Positions 1 to 9,264 of a stretch of 64,000 bases of DNA are shown here, one piece after another. The stretch lies in NCBI GenBank assembly GCA_948469315.1, contig CAOKLQ010000007.1, positions 32,477 through 96,476 of the forward strand, written 5' to 3'. This DNA is from an uncultured Clostridium sp. Its GTDB lineage: Bacteria; Bacillota; Clostridia; TANB77; CAG-508. How positions within the stretch are numbered: position 1 is the first letter of the stretch; every line of letters begins with the position of its first letter. Below the pieces are notes generated by a model, which had not been told where the DNA came from, made no database searches, and saw only the letters and a program-made list of their open reading frames with translations. The position numbers were made by a program, and so were the translations under genes.

Positions 1-1
1 A

Positions 2-559
2 GTAATAAGTTATGAAGAACTTGTAGAGTACAAAAATGGAAAAATACCTCTTCCTAAAAAAGTGTGTTTAATAGATTTTGATGATGGATATAAGGGTAAC
101 TATGAAATTGCATTTGATATTATAAAAAAATATAACATACCAATAAGCATATATGTAGTAGATAACTGTATAGGAAAAGATGGATATATGAATTGGGAAG
201 AATTAAGAATTTTAAGCCAAAGTGGATTAGTTACAATAAATACACATGGAAGATATCATGATGATTTTGATAAATTAGAAACTGTTAAAGCTGTAGAAGA
301 TGTAAAATATGCACATAAACAAATAGAGCAAAATTTAGGAAGACAAATAATAAAAGTATTTACATATCCATGTGGATTATATAAAGAAGAAACAATAAAA
401 GCATTAGAGCAAGAAGGATTTATACAAAATCTAACAGACAACAAAATAAACAAAAGCAAAACACTAAATTTATCAGGATTACATAGATGTTATTGTTTAG
501 GAGATTCTACATTAAAAATGATGATAAAATTAAAATATAGAGCAATTAGGTATAAATAG
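2..559 (+). CDS. Polysaccharide deacetylase (NodB domain), 3' part
   Basis: The gene enters from the left edge and is open from base 2, so its start is missing; 185 residues are visible. NodB (carbohydrate esterase 4) motifs appear in order: FDDGY carrying the catalytic and metal-binding Asp pair, HGRYH supplying the H-x3-H metal ligands, and FTYPCG as the third motif. Family members remove N-acetyl groups from peptidoglycan or GlcNAc-containing surface polymers, normally outside the membrane. Any signal peptide or membrane anchor would be upstream of the window. The exact substrate cannot be told from this fragment. No clear terminator follows before the next gene 64 bases away. Confidence 0.9.
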   Translation, partial: VISYEELVEYKNGKIPLPKKVCLIDFDDGYKGNYEIAFDIIKKYNIPISIYVVDNCIGKDGYMNWEELRILSQSGLVTINTHGRYHDDFDKLETVKAVEDVKYAHKQIEQNLGRQIIKVFTYPCGLYKEETIKALEQEGFIQNLTDNKINKSKTLNLSGLHRCYCLGDSTLKMMIKLKYRAIRYK

Positions 560-623
560 TAAAGATCCTTCTTAAAAATTGTAAAAAAGCTTGACTTAAA
601 TAGTAAAATAAGGAGAAATAAAA

Positions 624-1181
624 ATGAAAGAAGAATTTTTAGAAATATTAAAAAAGATAAAAAGAGACGGAATAGATGAATTAATAGAGTTTATTGAAAA
701 TAAAACAGATTTTTTTACAGCACCTGCAAGCACTAGATTCCATGGCTCTTATGAAGGCGGACTTTTAGAACATAGTATGAAAGTATATGAAATATTAAAA
801 CATAAAATAGAAAATTCAATAGAAGATATAGTTGCAGACGAAGATACAATAAAAATAGTAGCTTTATTACATGATATATGTAAAGTGAATTTTTATAAAG
901 TAGATTATAGAAATGCAAAAAATGCAAAAGGAGAATGGGAAAGAGTACCATATTATACAGTAGATGATACAATTCCATATGGACATGGAGAAAAATCTGT
1001 AATGATGATTTGCGAATATATAAAATTAACTCCAGAAGAAAAATACTCAATACGTTGGCATATGGGATTTACAGAAGCTAAAGAACAATATAACACCATA
1101 GGATCAGCATTTAAAAAATATCCATTAGCATTACTATTACATGAAGCAGATCTAGAAGCAACATATTTTTACGATATATAA
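624..1181 (+). CDS. HD-domain phosphohydrolase-like protein
   Basis: A 185-residue soluble protein with the HD-superfamily signature: His50 in GGLLEHS, the His83-Asp84 doublet in ALLHDICK, then conserved His residues in YGHGEKS and RWHMGF. These residues bind a divalent metal pair or single metal in nucleotide and phosphodiester hydrolases. A good ribosome site (AAGGAG) lies just upstream of the ATG. Similar small HD proteins occur in Firmicutes chromosomes and phages, but the substrate is unknown. It stands alone before the T-box leader of ileS. Confidence 0.85.
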   Translation: MKEEFLEILKKIKRDGIDELIEFIENKTDFFTAPASTRFHGSYEGGLLEHSMKVYEILKHKIENSIEDIVADEDTIKIVALLHDICKVNFYKVDYRNAKNAKGEWERVPYYTVDDTIPYGHGEKSVMMICEYIKLTPEEKYSIRWHMGFTEAKEQYNTIGSAFKKYPLALLLHEADLEATYFYDI

Positions 1182-1196
1182 ATTTCATTTAAACTA

Positions 1197-1224
1197 TTGA
1201 ATTTTTAAAATTAAATGATATAAT
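1197..1224 (+). promoter_or_regulatory. Sigma-A-type promoter of the T-box/ileS operon
   Basis: TTGAAT (1197-1202) and TATAAT (1219-1224) are separated by 16 bases and lie about 20 bases before the first T-box bases. It is the only good promoter between the HD gene and ileS. Confidence 0.7.
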
Positions 1225-1239
1225 ATCATAAATTAAAAA

Positions 1240-1505
1240 ATAAAAACAAAAGCAAGGACAACACAAATAAATAATTACTTAGAACCAGAGAGCTAAACAA
1301 AAGCTGGAAGTTTAGCATAAGGAAAATTATTTGTTATCACCTTAAGCTGTTGCAATTCTGAAAAAGTAAGTAAGTTTTGCCGTAAATCTCGCGTTAAGAG
1401 AAATTAAGAGAGTAATTAGATTAAAATAAATTACTAAAATAGGTGGTACCGCGGAAAACCCCATTTCGTCCTATATATAGGATGAAATGGGGTTAATTGA
1501 TTTTA
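1240..1505 (+). promoter_or_regulatory. T-box leader, isoleucine specific
   Basis: A class I T-box riboswitch controlling the DUF1653-ileS operon by sensing uncharged tRNA-Ile. Visible elements are the stem I AGAGAG region near 1285, a candidate specifier codon ATC at 1336-1338 (Ile) and the T-box antiterminator sequence GGTGGTACCGCGG at 1442-1454. A strong terminator hairpin follows: arms 1457-1471 and 1480-1494, then a T-rich tail. Its 5' arm overlaps the antiterminator region as expected. Uncharged tRNA-Ile should stabilise the antiterminator and allow read-through. The specifier assignment rests on position and on the gene downstream. Confidence 0.93.
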
Positions 1506-1526
1506 TAAAAAATGGAGGGGAATTTT

Positions 1527-1769
1527 ATGCAAGAAATAAAAATTGGAGGAGCTTATAAACATTTTAAAGGTTCAAAAGTAATTGTTATAAGCAGAGCAAA
1601 ACATACAGAAACAGGAGAAGATTTAGTTATTTATGCTTGTACAAATAATGATAATACAAATCATACAGACGGAATATATGCAAGACCATTAAATATGTTT
1701 TTATCTGAAGTAGACCATGAAAAATATCCAGATGTAAAACAAAAATACAGATTTGAATTACAAAAATAA
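1527..1769 (+). CDS. DUF1653 family protein
   Basis: A small 80-residue protein matching the DUF1653 pattern: GGAYKHFKG at the start, TGEDLVIYA in the middle, and IYARPLNMF then KQKYRF at the end. The function of this family is not established. The ATG at 1527 is chosen because GGAGGGG lies immediately before it; the upstream in-frame ATG at 1512 lies ahead of that site. It sits between the Ile T-box terminator and ileS, with 28 bases to ileS, so it should be induced together with ileS when isoleucyl-tRNA is short. Confidence 0.85.
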   Translation: MQEIKIGGAYKHFKGSKVIVISRAKHTETGEDLVIYACTNNDNTNHTDGIYARPLNMFLSEVDHEKYPDVKQKYRFELQK

Positions 1770-1797
1770 AATCTGTAAAAAAAAAGGAGTGAAGATT

Positions 1798-4700
1798 ATG
1801 TACAAAAAGGTAGAATTAAAAGACGGCTTTGTAGGAATGGAAAGAAAAGTCGCAAAAGTATGGAAAGAAAAAGACATAGTAAAAAAGAATTTTGCTATGA
1901 ATGAGGGGAAAGAATATTTTACATTTTATGATGGACCACCAACAGCAAATGGAAAGCCACATGTAGGTCATATTGAAACAAGAGTTATGAAAGATATAAT
2001 TCCAAGATACAAGGTAATGAAAGGTTATAAAGTTTTAAGAAAAGCAGGTTGGGATACACATGGTCTTCCAGTAGAACTTGAAATAGAAAAAAAATTAGGA
2101 ATTTCAGGAAAACAACAAATAGAAGAATATGGTGTAGAAAAATTCGTAAAACAATGTAAGGAAAGTGTATTTGAATATGTTTCTATGTGGGAAGAAATGA
2201 CAAACAAAGTAGGTTATTGGGTAGATATGGAAAATCCATATGTTACATACCACAATGAATACATAGAATCTGTATGGTGGGCATTAAAACAGATATGGGA
2301 AAAAGGCTTATTATATGAAGGACATAAAGTAATGCCATATTGCCCAAGATGTGGAACAGCACTTTCTTCACATGAAGTTGCTCAGCGGTTATAAAGATGT
2401 AAAAGATTTAACATGTATAGCAAAATTTAAAGTGATAGGAGAAGATAAATATTTCTTAGCCTGGACAACAACTCCATGGACGCTTCCATCAAACCTAGCT
2501 TTATGTGTAAACAAAGCATACACATATGCAGATGTTAAGGTAAATGTAGGAAATGAAGACGAGCCCAAATATGAAACATATATTTTAGCAAAAGATTTAA
2601 TAGATACAGTTTTAAAAGATAGAGAGTATGAGATATTAAAAGAATATAAAGGTGAAGAACTATTAGGAATAAAATATGAACAACTAATGCCATTTGCAAA
2701 AGTCGAAGGTAAAGCATTTGAAGTAATCCATGGAGATTATGTAACTTTAACAGATGGAACAGGAATAGTTCATATTGCACCAGCATATGGAGAAGATGAT
2801 AGTTTAGTTTCAAAACAAAATGGAATAACATTTGTAAATTTAGTAGATAAATCAGGAAAATTTACAAGCGAAGTTACTCCATGGGTAGGAAGATTTGTTA
2901 AAAATTGTGATGAAAGTATCTGTAATTGGTTAAAAGACGAAAACAAATTGTTTATCTCCCAAAAACATATGCACTCATATCCACATTGTTGGAGATGTGA
3001 TACACCACTTTTATATTACCCAAAAGAAAGCTGGTTTGTTGCAATGAGCAAACTAAGAGATGAATTGGTCGCTAATAACAACAAAGTAAATTGGTATCCA
3101 GATACAATAAGAACAGGAAGATTTGGAAAGTTCTTAGAAAATGTAATAGATTGGGGAATTTCAAGAGATAGATATTGGGGAACACCACTTCCAGTATGGA
3201 CTTGTACAAATAAAGAATGTGGTCATCAAGAATGTATAGGAAGTATAGAAGAGTTAAAGCAAAAAGCAATTAATTGCCCAGAAGATATAGAACTTCATAA
3301 ACCATATATAGATAATGTATATTTAAAATGTCCAAAATGTGCAGATAAAATGGAAAGAGCAAAAGAGGTAATAGACTGTTGGTTTGATTCAGGTTCAATG
3401 CCATTTGCACAATTGCATTATCCATTTGAAAATAAAGAATTATTTGATAAAAACTTTCCAGCAGGGTTTATCTCAGAAGCAGTAGACCAAACCAGAGGAT
3501 GGTTTTATACTCTAACTGCAATAGGAACAATATTATTTGGAAGAACACCATTTGAAAATTGTATAGTATTGGGTCATGTATTAGATGAAAAAGGACAAAA
3601 AATGTCTAAATCAAAAGGTAATGGAGTAGACCCAATGACACTTTTAGATACAGTAGGAGCAGACGCAACACGTTGGCATTTTTATACAGTATCAGCACCA
3701 TGGCTTCCAACAAGGCTTGGAATAAATAATGTACAAGAAACCCAAAGAGGATTTTTAAGTACACTTTGGAATGTATATTCATTTTATGTTTTATATGCTG
3801 AGATAGACAATTTCAATCCATTAGAATATAAAGACTTTAAACTTACAAATGTAATGGATAAATGGATTATTTCAAAATTAAATACATTAATAAAAAATGT
3901 AGATGAAAAGCTAGAAAAATATGATATAACATCTGCAGCTCTTGCAATAGAGAGTTTCACAGACGAACTTTCAAACTGGTATGTGCGTAGAAATAGGCAA
4001 AGGTATTGGGGAAAGGGAATAGATGATCAAAAAATAGGAGCATATGCAACTTTATATACAGTACTTGTAAATTTAGCAAAAATATCTGCACCATTTGTAC
4101 CATTTATAGCAGAAGAAATATATCAAAATTTAGTAGTAGGATTAGATAAAACAAAACCAGAAAGTGTACATTTATGTTTATGGCCGGAAGTAGATGAAAG
4201 TAAAATAGATAAAAAACTAGAAAAAGAAATGGATTTAGCATATTTAATAGTAAAATTAGGACGTAGTAGCAGAAATAACGCAAATATAAAAAATAGACAA
4301 CCATTATCTAAAATGCTAATTTCAGTAGATACTTTGCCTAAATATTATTCAGATATTGTAAAAGAAGAATTAAATGTAAAAAGCCTAGAGCTAGGAGCGC
4401 AAATGTCTGAGTATGTTAATTTTGAAATAAAACCAAATCTTCCAGTTTTAGGTAAATTATATGGAAAATTAATTCCTAAAATAAAAGAAGAAATTTCAAA
4501 GAAAAATCAAATGGATTTAGCAAATAAAGTAAAAAGTGGTAAAGTAGAATATATACAAGTAGAAGATAAGCAAATAGAGTTAAGTTCAGAAAATCTGTTA
4601 ATTACAATGCAAGGAAAAGAAGGTTTTGCATTTAGTGGAGAAGGCGAAATTGGAGTTGTACTAGATACAAATATTACAGAAGAATTAAGAAAAGAAGGAT

Positions 4701-4945
4701 ATGTAAGAGAAATATTATCTAAAGTACAAAACATGAGAAAAGACAAAGGTTTTGAGGTATTAGATAAGATTAATATATATGTATCTGGAAACCCAAAATT
4801 AGAAAAAATAATAAAAGAAAATGAAGAACTAATAAAACATGATACACTTGCAATTCAAATAAAATATAATGAAAAACATGAAGATTATTCAGAGACTAAA
4901 GTAAATGATGAAATATTAAATTTAGATGTTGAAATTATAAAATAA
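1798..4945 (+). CDS. ileS: Isoleucyl-tRNA synthetase, read through a +1 shift at CGG
   Basis: Charges tRNA-Ile in the cytoplasm. The first frame gives 196 codons with the class Ia HIGH-type motif GKPHVGHIE. Codon 197 is CGG (2386-2388), followed by TTA and a TAA stop. Skipping C2386 continues as GGT TAT AAA and gives HEVAQGYKDVKD, a highly conserved IleRS stretch, then 852 residues. The continuation contains the editing domain, the second catalytic motif KMSKSKGN and the anticodon-binding domain. The total of about 1048 residues is normal for the eukaryote-like (type 2) IleRS. AAGGAGTGA precedes the ATG at 1798. The gene is essential, so a true inactivating mutation is implausible. It is controlled by the upstream Ile T-box. 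Confidence 0.95.
2386..2389 (+). other. Recoding site 1 (CGGT) in ileS
   Basis: In-frame CGG after CAG (Gln196). A +1 shift that skips C2386 reads GGT as Gly in the conserved HEVAQGYKD. Without the shift, translation ends two codons later at TAA. The CAG-decoding tRNA cannot re-pair in the +1 frame (AGC), so simple P-site slippage is unlikely. Confidence 0.85.
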
Positions 4946-4948
4946 TTT

Positions 4949-4977
4949 AATGTAGGGACGTGGCGTGCTACGTCCTC
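4949..4977 (+). repeat. GTAGGG-type palindromic repeat, copy 1
   Basis: AATGTAGGGACG begins a short palindrome that shares its AATGTAGGG head with copies at 8047, 27380 and 48507, and more weakly 45738. Here it doubles as the ileS terminator. Confidence 0.6.
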
Positions 4978-4984
4978 TTTTTTA
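4956..4984 (+). terminator. Rho-independent terminator after ileS
   Basis: GGACGT (4956-4961) pairs with ACGTCC (4970-4975), followed by a T-rich run. The hairpin coincides with one copy of the GTAGGG-type palindromic repeat. Confidence 0.75.
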
Positions 4985-4990
4985 TATTCT

Positions 4991-5099
4991 AAGAAATTTC
5001 TCATAAAGAATGAGAAATTTCTGTAGAAGAGAATTATGCGGATTATTAGAATTGCTTTGCGATTACTATCGCTTAGCAATTCTTGAAATCCGCTTTTTT
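4991..5099 (+). terminator. Two further hairpins, the second terminator-like
   Basis: AGAAATTTCTCA (4992-5003) pairs with TGAGAAATTTCT (5011-5022). A longer hairpin follows: the arm beginning GCGGATT at 5038 pairs with the arm ending AATCCGC at 5093, then TTTTTT. The 343-base gap between ileS and the next gene holds these hairpins and a promoter but no gene that I can see. Confidence 0.6.
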
Positions 5100-5181
5100 A
5101 TGTGTTTTCTTATAAAATGTAAAAAAATTGATATAAATCACATAATGTTGAAAAATGTCATCATAAAAAATTAACATAAAA

Positions 5182-5210
5182 TTGACAAGAATAGAAAAAA
5201 ATGGTATAAT
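5182..5210 (+). promoter_or_regulatory. Consensus sigma-A promoter of the VWA gene
   Basis: TTGACA (5182-5187), a 17-base spacer and TATAAT (5205-5210), with an untranslated leader of about 70 bases before the ATG at 5289. Confidence 0.85.
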
Positions 5211-5288
5211 AATTACAGATTTATGAGATTTAAAAACATATATATAATATTATTATGTAGAACGTTATTGTTCTAATAGGAGGTTCTT

Positions 5289-6584
5289 ATGAGAAAATAT
5301 AAAAAAATAATAGTTATTGTAACAGTTTTATTAAGTCTTTTAACACAACTTACTGTATATGCAAGTACAGTTTCAATTAACAATATAAAAAATGAAGGAA
5401 CACCAATAAATACAGACGATGGTATATTAACAAATAAAATTACTAGTATACAAGATAATGAAGTAAATTTGAAATTAGAATTATCTTTAAATAGTAATAA
5501 AATAATTAATAGTAATAGTGAAATTTTATTTTTAATAGATAATTCAACAAGTATGAATACAGTATTAGAAGACAAAGTTACTACAAGAAAAACAAAAGTA
5601 ATAAAATCAACAGCAGAACTTATAAAAAAAATACATACTAATAATCCTGAAGTAAAAATAGGAATAATGACTTTTTCAAAACAAACACAATTAGTACAAG
5701 GCTTTACAAACGATCAAAGTAATTTAATAAATGCTTGTGATAAAGTTGCAAAATTAGCAGCAGAAGGTGATACAAAAATGGCAACGGCAATAAGTGTAGC
5801 AAAACAGCAGTTTTCTGGAAATATTGAAAACAAAATATTAGTACTTCTTACAGATGGATTCCCAACAGATGGTGATAGCCAAACAAAAGCTGGCTTACAA
5901 GATAGAAGTGTATATATAATAAGTACATTAGTTGGATTAGATGGGTTAGATGATGCAAGTAAACAAAAAATAACATCAATATTTGGAACAAAAGAAAATC
6001 CTTCAGCAAATAGATTTTATAATATACAAGATAGTGATATAGAAACAACAATAAGTAAAAATATATATAATAGAATAGTAGAAGATTTTCAAAGTTCAAT
6101 TAATAATATACAAATAAAAGATTATTTTTCAGAAGAAATAATAAACAATTTTGATATAATTATAAATAATGTATCAAAAGGACAAACTATTAAAAGTAAT
6201 AAAGATATAATATGGAATATAGATACTATGAAATACGGAAGTAATGCTATTTTAAATTATACATTAAAATTAAAAAATGAATATGATGAAAATATTATAG
6301 AAAAAATATTAGATGCAGATCAAAAGGTTGAATTGAGTTATAATACTATAATGAAAAATAATCAAACATTACAAATGTTAGATGCACCACAAATACAACT
6401 TACAACAAAAGAGATAACTTCAAATGTAAATACAAACCAAACACCTAAAAGTAAAAAGTTAGATAAAACAACAGTAAGCAAGCAGATACCATACACAGGA
6501 ACAAACACAATAATTTTAACTACTATAGTATTAGGAATAATTAGTTCAATAATATTAAAAAGAAAAATAGATTCAATTAAATAA
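5289..6584 (+). CDS. Secreted von Willebrand factor A protein with sortase signal
   Basis: A 431-residue surface protein. A signal peptide covers residues 1-25 (basic start, hydrophobic core, AYAS-like end). A VWA domain follows, with the MIDAS metal site DNSTS at 84-88, a conserved Thr in GDTKMATAI and LLTDGFPTDGD. The C-terminus is a cell-wall sorting signal: IPYTG at about 400-404, a hydrophobic segment and a basic tail (LKRKIDSIK). VWA domains bind protein ligands or matrix through the metal site, so an adhesive or pilus-like role is possible. The sortase B gene at 59.3 kb is a candidate partner but may have a different substrate. TAGGAGG precedes the start codon. Confidence 0.88.
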   Translation: MRKYKKIIVIVTVLLSLLTQLTVYASTVSINNIKNEGTPINTDDGILTNKITSIQDNEVNLKLELSLNSNKIINSNSEILFLIDNSTSMNTVLEDKVTTRKTKVIKSTAELIKKIHTNNPEVKIGIMTFSKQTQLVQGFTNDQSNLINACDKVAKLAAEGDTKMATAISVAKQQFSGNIENKILVLLTDGFPTDGDSQTKAGLQDRSVYIISTLVGLDGLDDASKQKITSIFGTKENPSANRFYNIQDSDIETTISKNIYNRIVEDFQSSINNIQIKDYFSEEIINNFDIIINNVSKGQTIKSNKDIIWNIDTMKYGSNAILNYTLKLKNEYDENIIEKILDADQKVELSYNTIMKNNQTLQMLDAPQIQLTTKEITSNVNTNQTPKSKKLDKTTVSKQIPYTGTNTIILTTIVLGIISSIILKRKIDSIK

Positions 6585-6589
6585 TTAAA

Positions 6590-6623
6590 TAAGGGCGATT
6601 TATAAAGTCGCTCTTATTTTTTT
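6590..6623 (+). terminator. Terminator after the VWA gene
   Basis: AAGGGCGA (6591-6598) pairs with TCGCTCTT (6608-6615), allowing one G-T pair, followed by a run of T. Confidence 0.85.
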
Positions 6624-6633
6624 TATTTAACTA

Positions 6634-6662
6634 TTGTTAAAAAATATTAAGTTTTGTATAAT
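6634..6662 (+). promoter_or_regulatory. Promoter of the metalloprotease gene
   Basis: TTGTTA (6634-6639), 17 bases, TATAAT (6657-6662), then a short leader to the ATG at 6691. The promoter overlaps the in-frame ATG at 6634, which supports the downstream start. Confidence 0.7.
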
Positions 6663-6690
6663 ATATATAATTTTAAAATTGGAGGAACAA

Positions 6691-8016
6691 ATGTCAAACA
6701 AAAATAAAATTATAAGTAATATTATATTTGCAATAGTAATAGTTATAATTTTCGTAATATTTTATTTCTTTTTTGAAAAATATAATTTTAATGATTACGA
6801 AAAATCAGAATATTATGCAAATAAAACTAATTTTACAAGAGACAAAGATGTAAAATATTCTAAAAGTGCTAGCTATAAATTACAATCAGAAGAATATAAT
6901 GATGCAATATTTTATAAAACAATAAAATTACAAAAAGATACAGTATATAAAGTAACTTGTATGGTAAAAACTGAAAATATACAAACTCAGGAAAATTCAT
7001 CAATTGCAGGAGCGCAAATCTCTATAGTAGATACTACGGAAAAGTCAAGATCTATAACAAATACAAGTAATTGGCAAAAAATAGAATTATTATTTGATTC
7101 AAAAGATAGACAGGAAGTAAAAGTAGGATTTAGATTAGGAGGATATGATGATAACTGCATAGGAACAGCATGGTTTACAAATTTAGAAATAGAAAGTGGT
7201 ATGCCAGATACAAATTCTAATTGGAATTTTGCTTTATTTATATGCGAAAACTTAGATGTGAATATTGAAAAAGATGGAAGTACACAAAATATAAAAATTA
7301 ATATGACAAATGAAGATATTCAAGTTATGGCAGAAGATATAGAAAGATTTAAAAATTCTATAAAGACACTTTCAGGAAATCAGATGACAGCTACAACAAA
7401 TATATATGAAGTAAAAGCGCCAATAAAAACATTGTCATATGATAGAGACCATGGCTACTATGTTGGAGTAAAAGATGTAGAAGATATAATAGATGATATT
7501 GTTTTACAAAATGAATTTGACCATATATTTATAGCAATTAAATTTGGAGATATATTAAAAAATCAAGAAGTTCCAGTTAATGATTGGATAGGACTTGGAT
7601 ATATGGACTATTATGGTATAGGATTTTCTAATATAAGACTTCCAAATAGTTCAGGAAGTTATATATATAGATATAATTCTAGATTAAATACATTCCCAGA
7701 AGAAGTATTTATACACGAATTTTTACACTCATTAGAAAGACAATTAAATGAAAGAAATTATGAAATACCACAGTTACATAGTTATGCAGAATATGGATAT
7801 AGCAATTCTAGTTTAGAAGGACTAAAAAGTTGGTATGAAGCATATATGCAAAAAAAGATAAAAACGAGATCTGATTATATTGGATTAGACAGTAAAGTAT
7901 ATACTATAAAGCCAGTAAAAAAATCATGTTTTGAATATAGCATAAAACTAGATTATTTTGAAGAACCAAGAACAATATTTGGAGAAATAGGAAAAACAAT
8001 ATCTACAATATTTTGA
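6691..8016 (+). CDS. Membrane-anchored extracellular zinc metalloprotease-like protein
   Basis: A 441-residue protein starting at the ATG preceded by TTGGAGGAA. Residues about 9-30 form a single hydrophobic segment without an obvious cleavage site, so the protein is probably tethered with its C-terminus outside. The region around residues 40-160 resembles a carbohydrate-binding beta-sandwich (paired aromatic and CMVKTEN-type strands), but this is a weak call. The C-terminal half has HEFLH at 342-346, the HExxH zinc motif of gluzincin-type proteases. A second Glu-rich helix follows with GLKSWYEAYM. I do not recognise a named family. Confidence 0.7.
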   Translation: MSNKNKIISNIIFAIVIVIIFVIFYFFFEKYNFNDYEKSEYYANKTNFTRDKDVKYSKSASYKLQSEEYNDAIFYKTIKLQKDTVYKVTCMVKTENIQTQENSSIAGAQISIVDTTEKSRSITNTSNWQKIELLFDSKDRQEVKVGFRLGGYDDNCIGTAWFTNLEIESGMPDTNSNWNFALFICENLDVNIEKDGSTQNIKINMTNEDIQVMAEDIERFKNSIKTLSGNQMTATTNIYEVKAPIKTLSYDRDHGYYVGVKDVEDIIDDIVLQNEFDHIFIAIKFGDILKNQEVPVNDWIGLGYMDYYGIGFSNIRLPNSSGSYIYRYNSRLNTFPEEVFIHEFLHSLERQLNERNYEIPQLHSYAEYGYSNSSLEGLKSWYEAYMQKKIKTRSDYIGLDSKVYTIKPVKKSCFEYSIKLDYFEEPRTIFGEIGKTISTIF

Positions 8017-8046
8017 AATTAAAACATGCAAATATATAAATTAAAT

Positions 8047-8082
8047 AATGTAGGGATAGGTGTCCTTAGGCGACCAGAATGT
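8047..8082 (+). repeat. GTAGGG-type palindromic repeat, copy 2
   Basis: AATGTAGGGATAGGTGTCC followed by TTAGGCGACC. It shares the AATGTAGGG head and imperfect palindrome with the other copies and lies in the gap before queA. Confidence 0.65.
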
Positions 8083-8142
8083 ATATAAACATAAAAAAAT
8101 AATATCAATATAAAATATTATACAAATAGAAAAGAGGTAACA

Positions 8143-9169
8143 ATGAACGTACAAGAATTTGATTATGAATTACCAGAAAACTTAATTGCACAAACACCAT
8201 TGGAAAAAAGAGATGAATCAAGATTAATGATATTAAATAAACAAAAACAAACAATAGAACATAAAACATTTAAAGATATTATAGATTATCTAAATCCAGG
8301 AGACGTTTTAGTAAGAAATAATACCAAAGTAATTCCAGCAAGAATATATGGTAAAAAGCAAACAGGAGCAAATGTGGAATTTCTATTATTAAAAAATATT
8401 GAAGGAGATATTTGGGAAACTATTGTAAGGCCAGGAAATAAATTACATATTGGAACAAAAATAATATTTAAAGAAGGTTTATTACAAGCTGAAATTATAG
8501 AAATAATGCCAGGAGGAACAAGAAAAGTAAAATTTGAATATAATGGAATTTTTAACGAGATACTAGACGAAATCGGGCTAATGCCACTTCCACCATATAT
8601 TCATGAAGAACTAAAACAAAAAGATAGATATCAAACAGTATATGCAAAATATAATGGATCAAGTGCAGCTCCAACAGCAGGACTTCATTTTACTCCAGAG
8701 TTATTACATGGTTTAGAGCAAAAAGGTATACAAATAGCAAATGTAACTTTGCACGTAGGAATAGGGACATTTAGACCAGTGAAGGTAAAAACAGTAGAAG
8801 AGCACGAAATGCATTCAGAACATTTTTATATAAAACAAGAAGATTGCGATATTATAAATAAAGCAAAAAAAGAAGGAAGAAGAATAATAGCTGTTCGGAA
8901 CAACATCTTGTAGAGTGTTAGAAACAATTGCAGATGAAAAAACAAAAATTGTTAAGGCACAAGAAGGTGACACTAAAATTTTTATTTATCCAGGATACAA
9001 GTTTAAGTGTATAGATGCACTTATAACAAATTTCCATCTGCCACAATCAACTCTACTTATGCTAGTATCTAGTTTGGCAGGAAAAGATTATATTATGAAA
9101 GCATATAAAGAAGCGGTAGAACAAAAATATAGATTTTTCTCTTTTGGAGATGCAATGTTTATAAATTAA
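8143..9169 (+). CDS. queA: tRNA preQ1(34) ribosyltransferase-isomerase, +1 shift at CGG
   Basis: QueA adds the cyclopentane ring from S-adenosylmethionine to preQ1 at tRNA position 34, the penultimate step of queuosine synthesis. The N-terminal pattern [14 protein letters not shown] is diagnostic, as are [13 protein letters not shown] and [11 protein letters not shown]. The first frame ends shortly after codon 252, a CGG at 8896-8898. Skipping C8896 gives [13 protein letters not shown], the conserved VGTTS stretch. It then continues through the family C-terminus ([14 protein letters not shown]) to residue 341, the usual length. The two halves together cover the whole family with nothing lost. 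queH, the next enzyme of the pathway, is at 49.5 kb. Confidence 0.96.
8896..8899 (+). other. Recoding site 2 (CGGA) in queA
   Basis: In-frame CGG after GTT (Val251). A +1 shift reads GGA as the Gly of conserved VGTTS. Without it the frame meets TAG after four further codons. Confidence 0.87.
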
Positions 9170-9264
9170 TTATTAAAAAAGAAAGAATTTAATTATACAT
9201 TTAATAAACCAATAGTATGTTAAATTATTAAAACATATAAAGAATTAAGGAAAGAGGACTAAAC

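Noticed and set aside
733..1050. Long antisense open frames (for example 733-1050, 2535-2831, 31905-32306, 53876-54388)
   Set aside because: They are Leu/Phe/Ile-rich mirror images of AT-rich coding strands, lack ribosome sites and overlap well-supported genes.
2351..2394. Separate genes for the two halves of ileS and of the other seven split genes
   Set aside because: The second halves lack ribosome sites and start codons in the right place. The joins fall inside conserved motifs or membrane helices, and essential active-site motifs lie on opposite sides.
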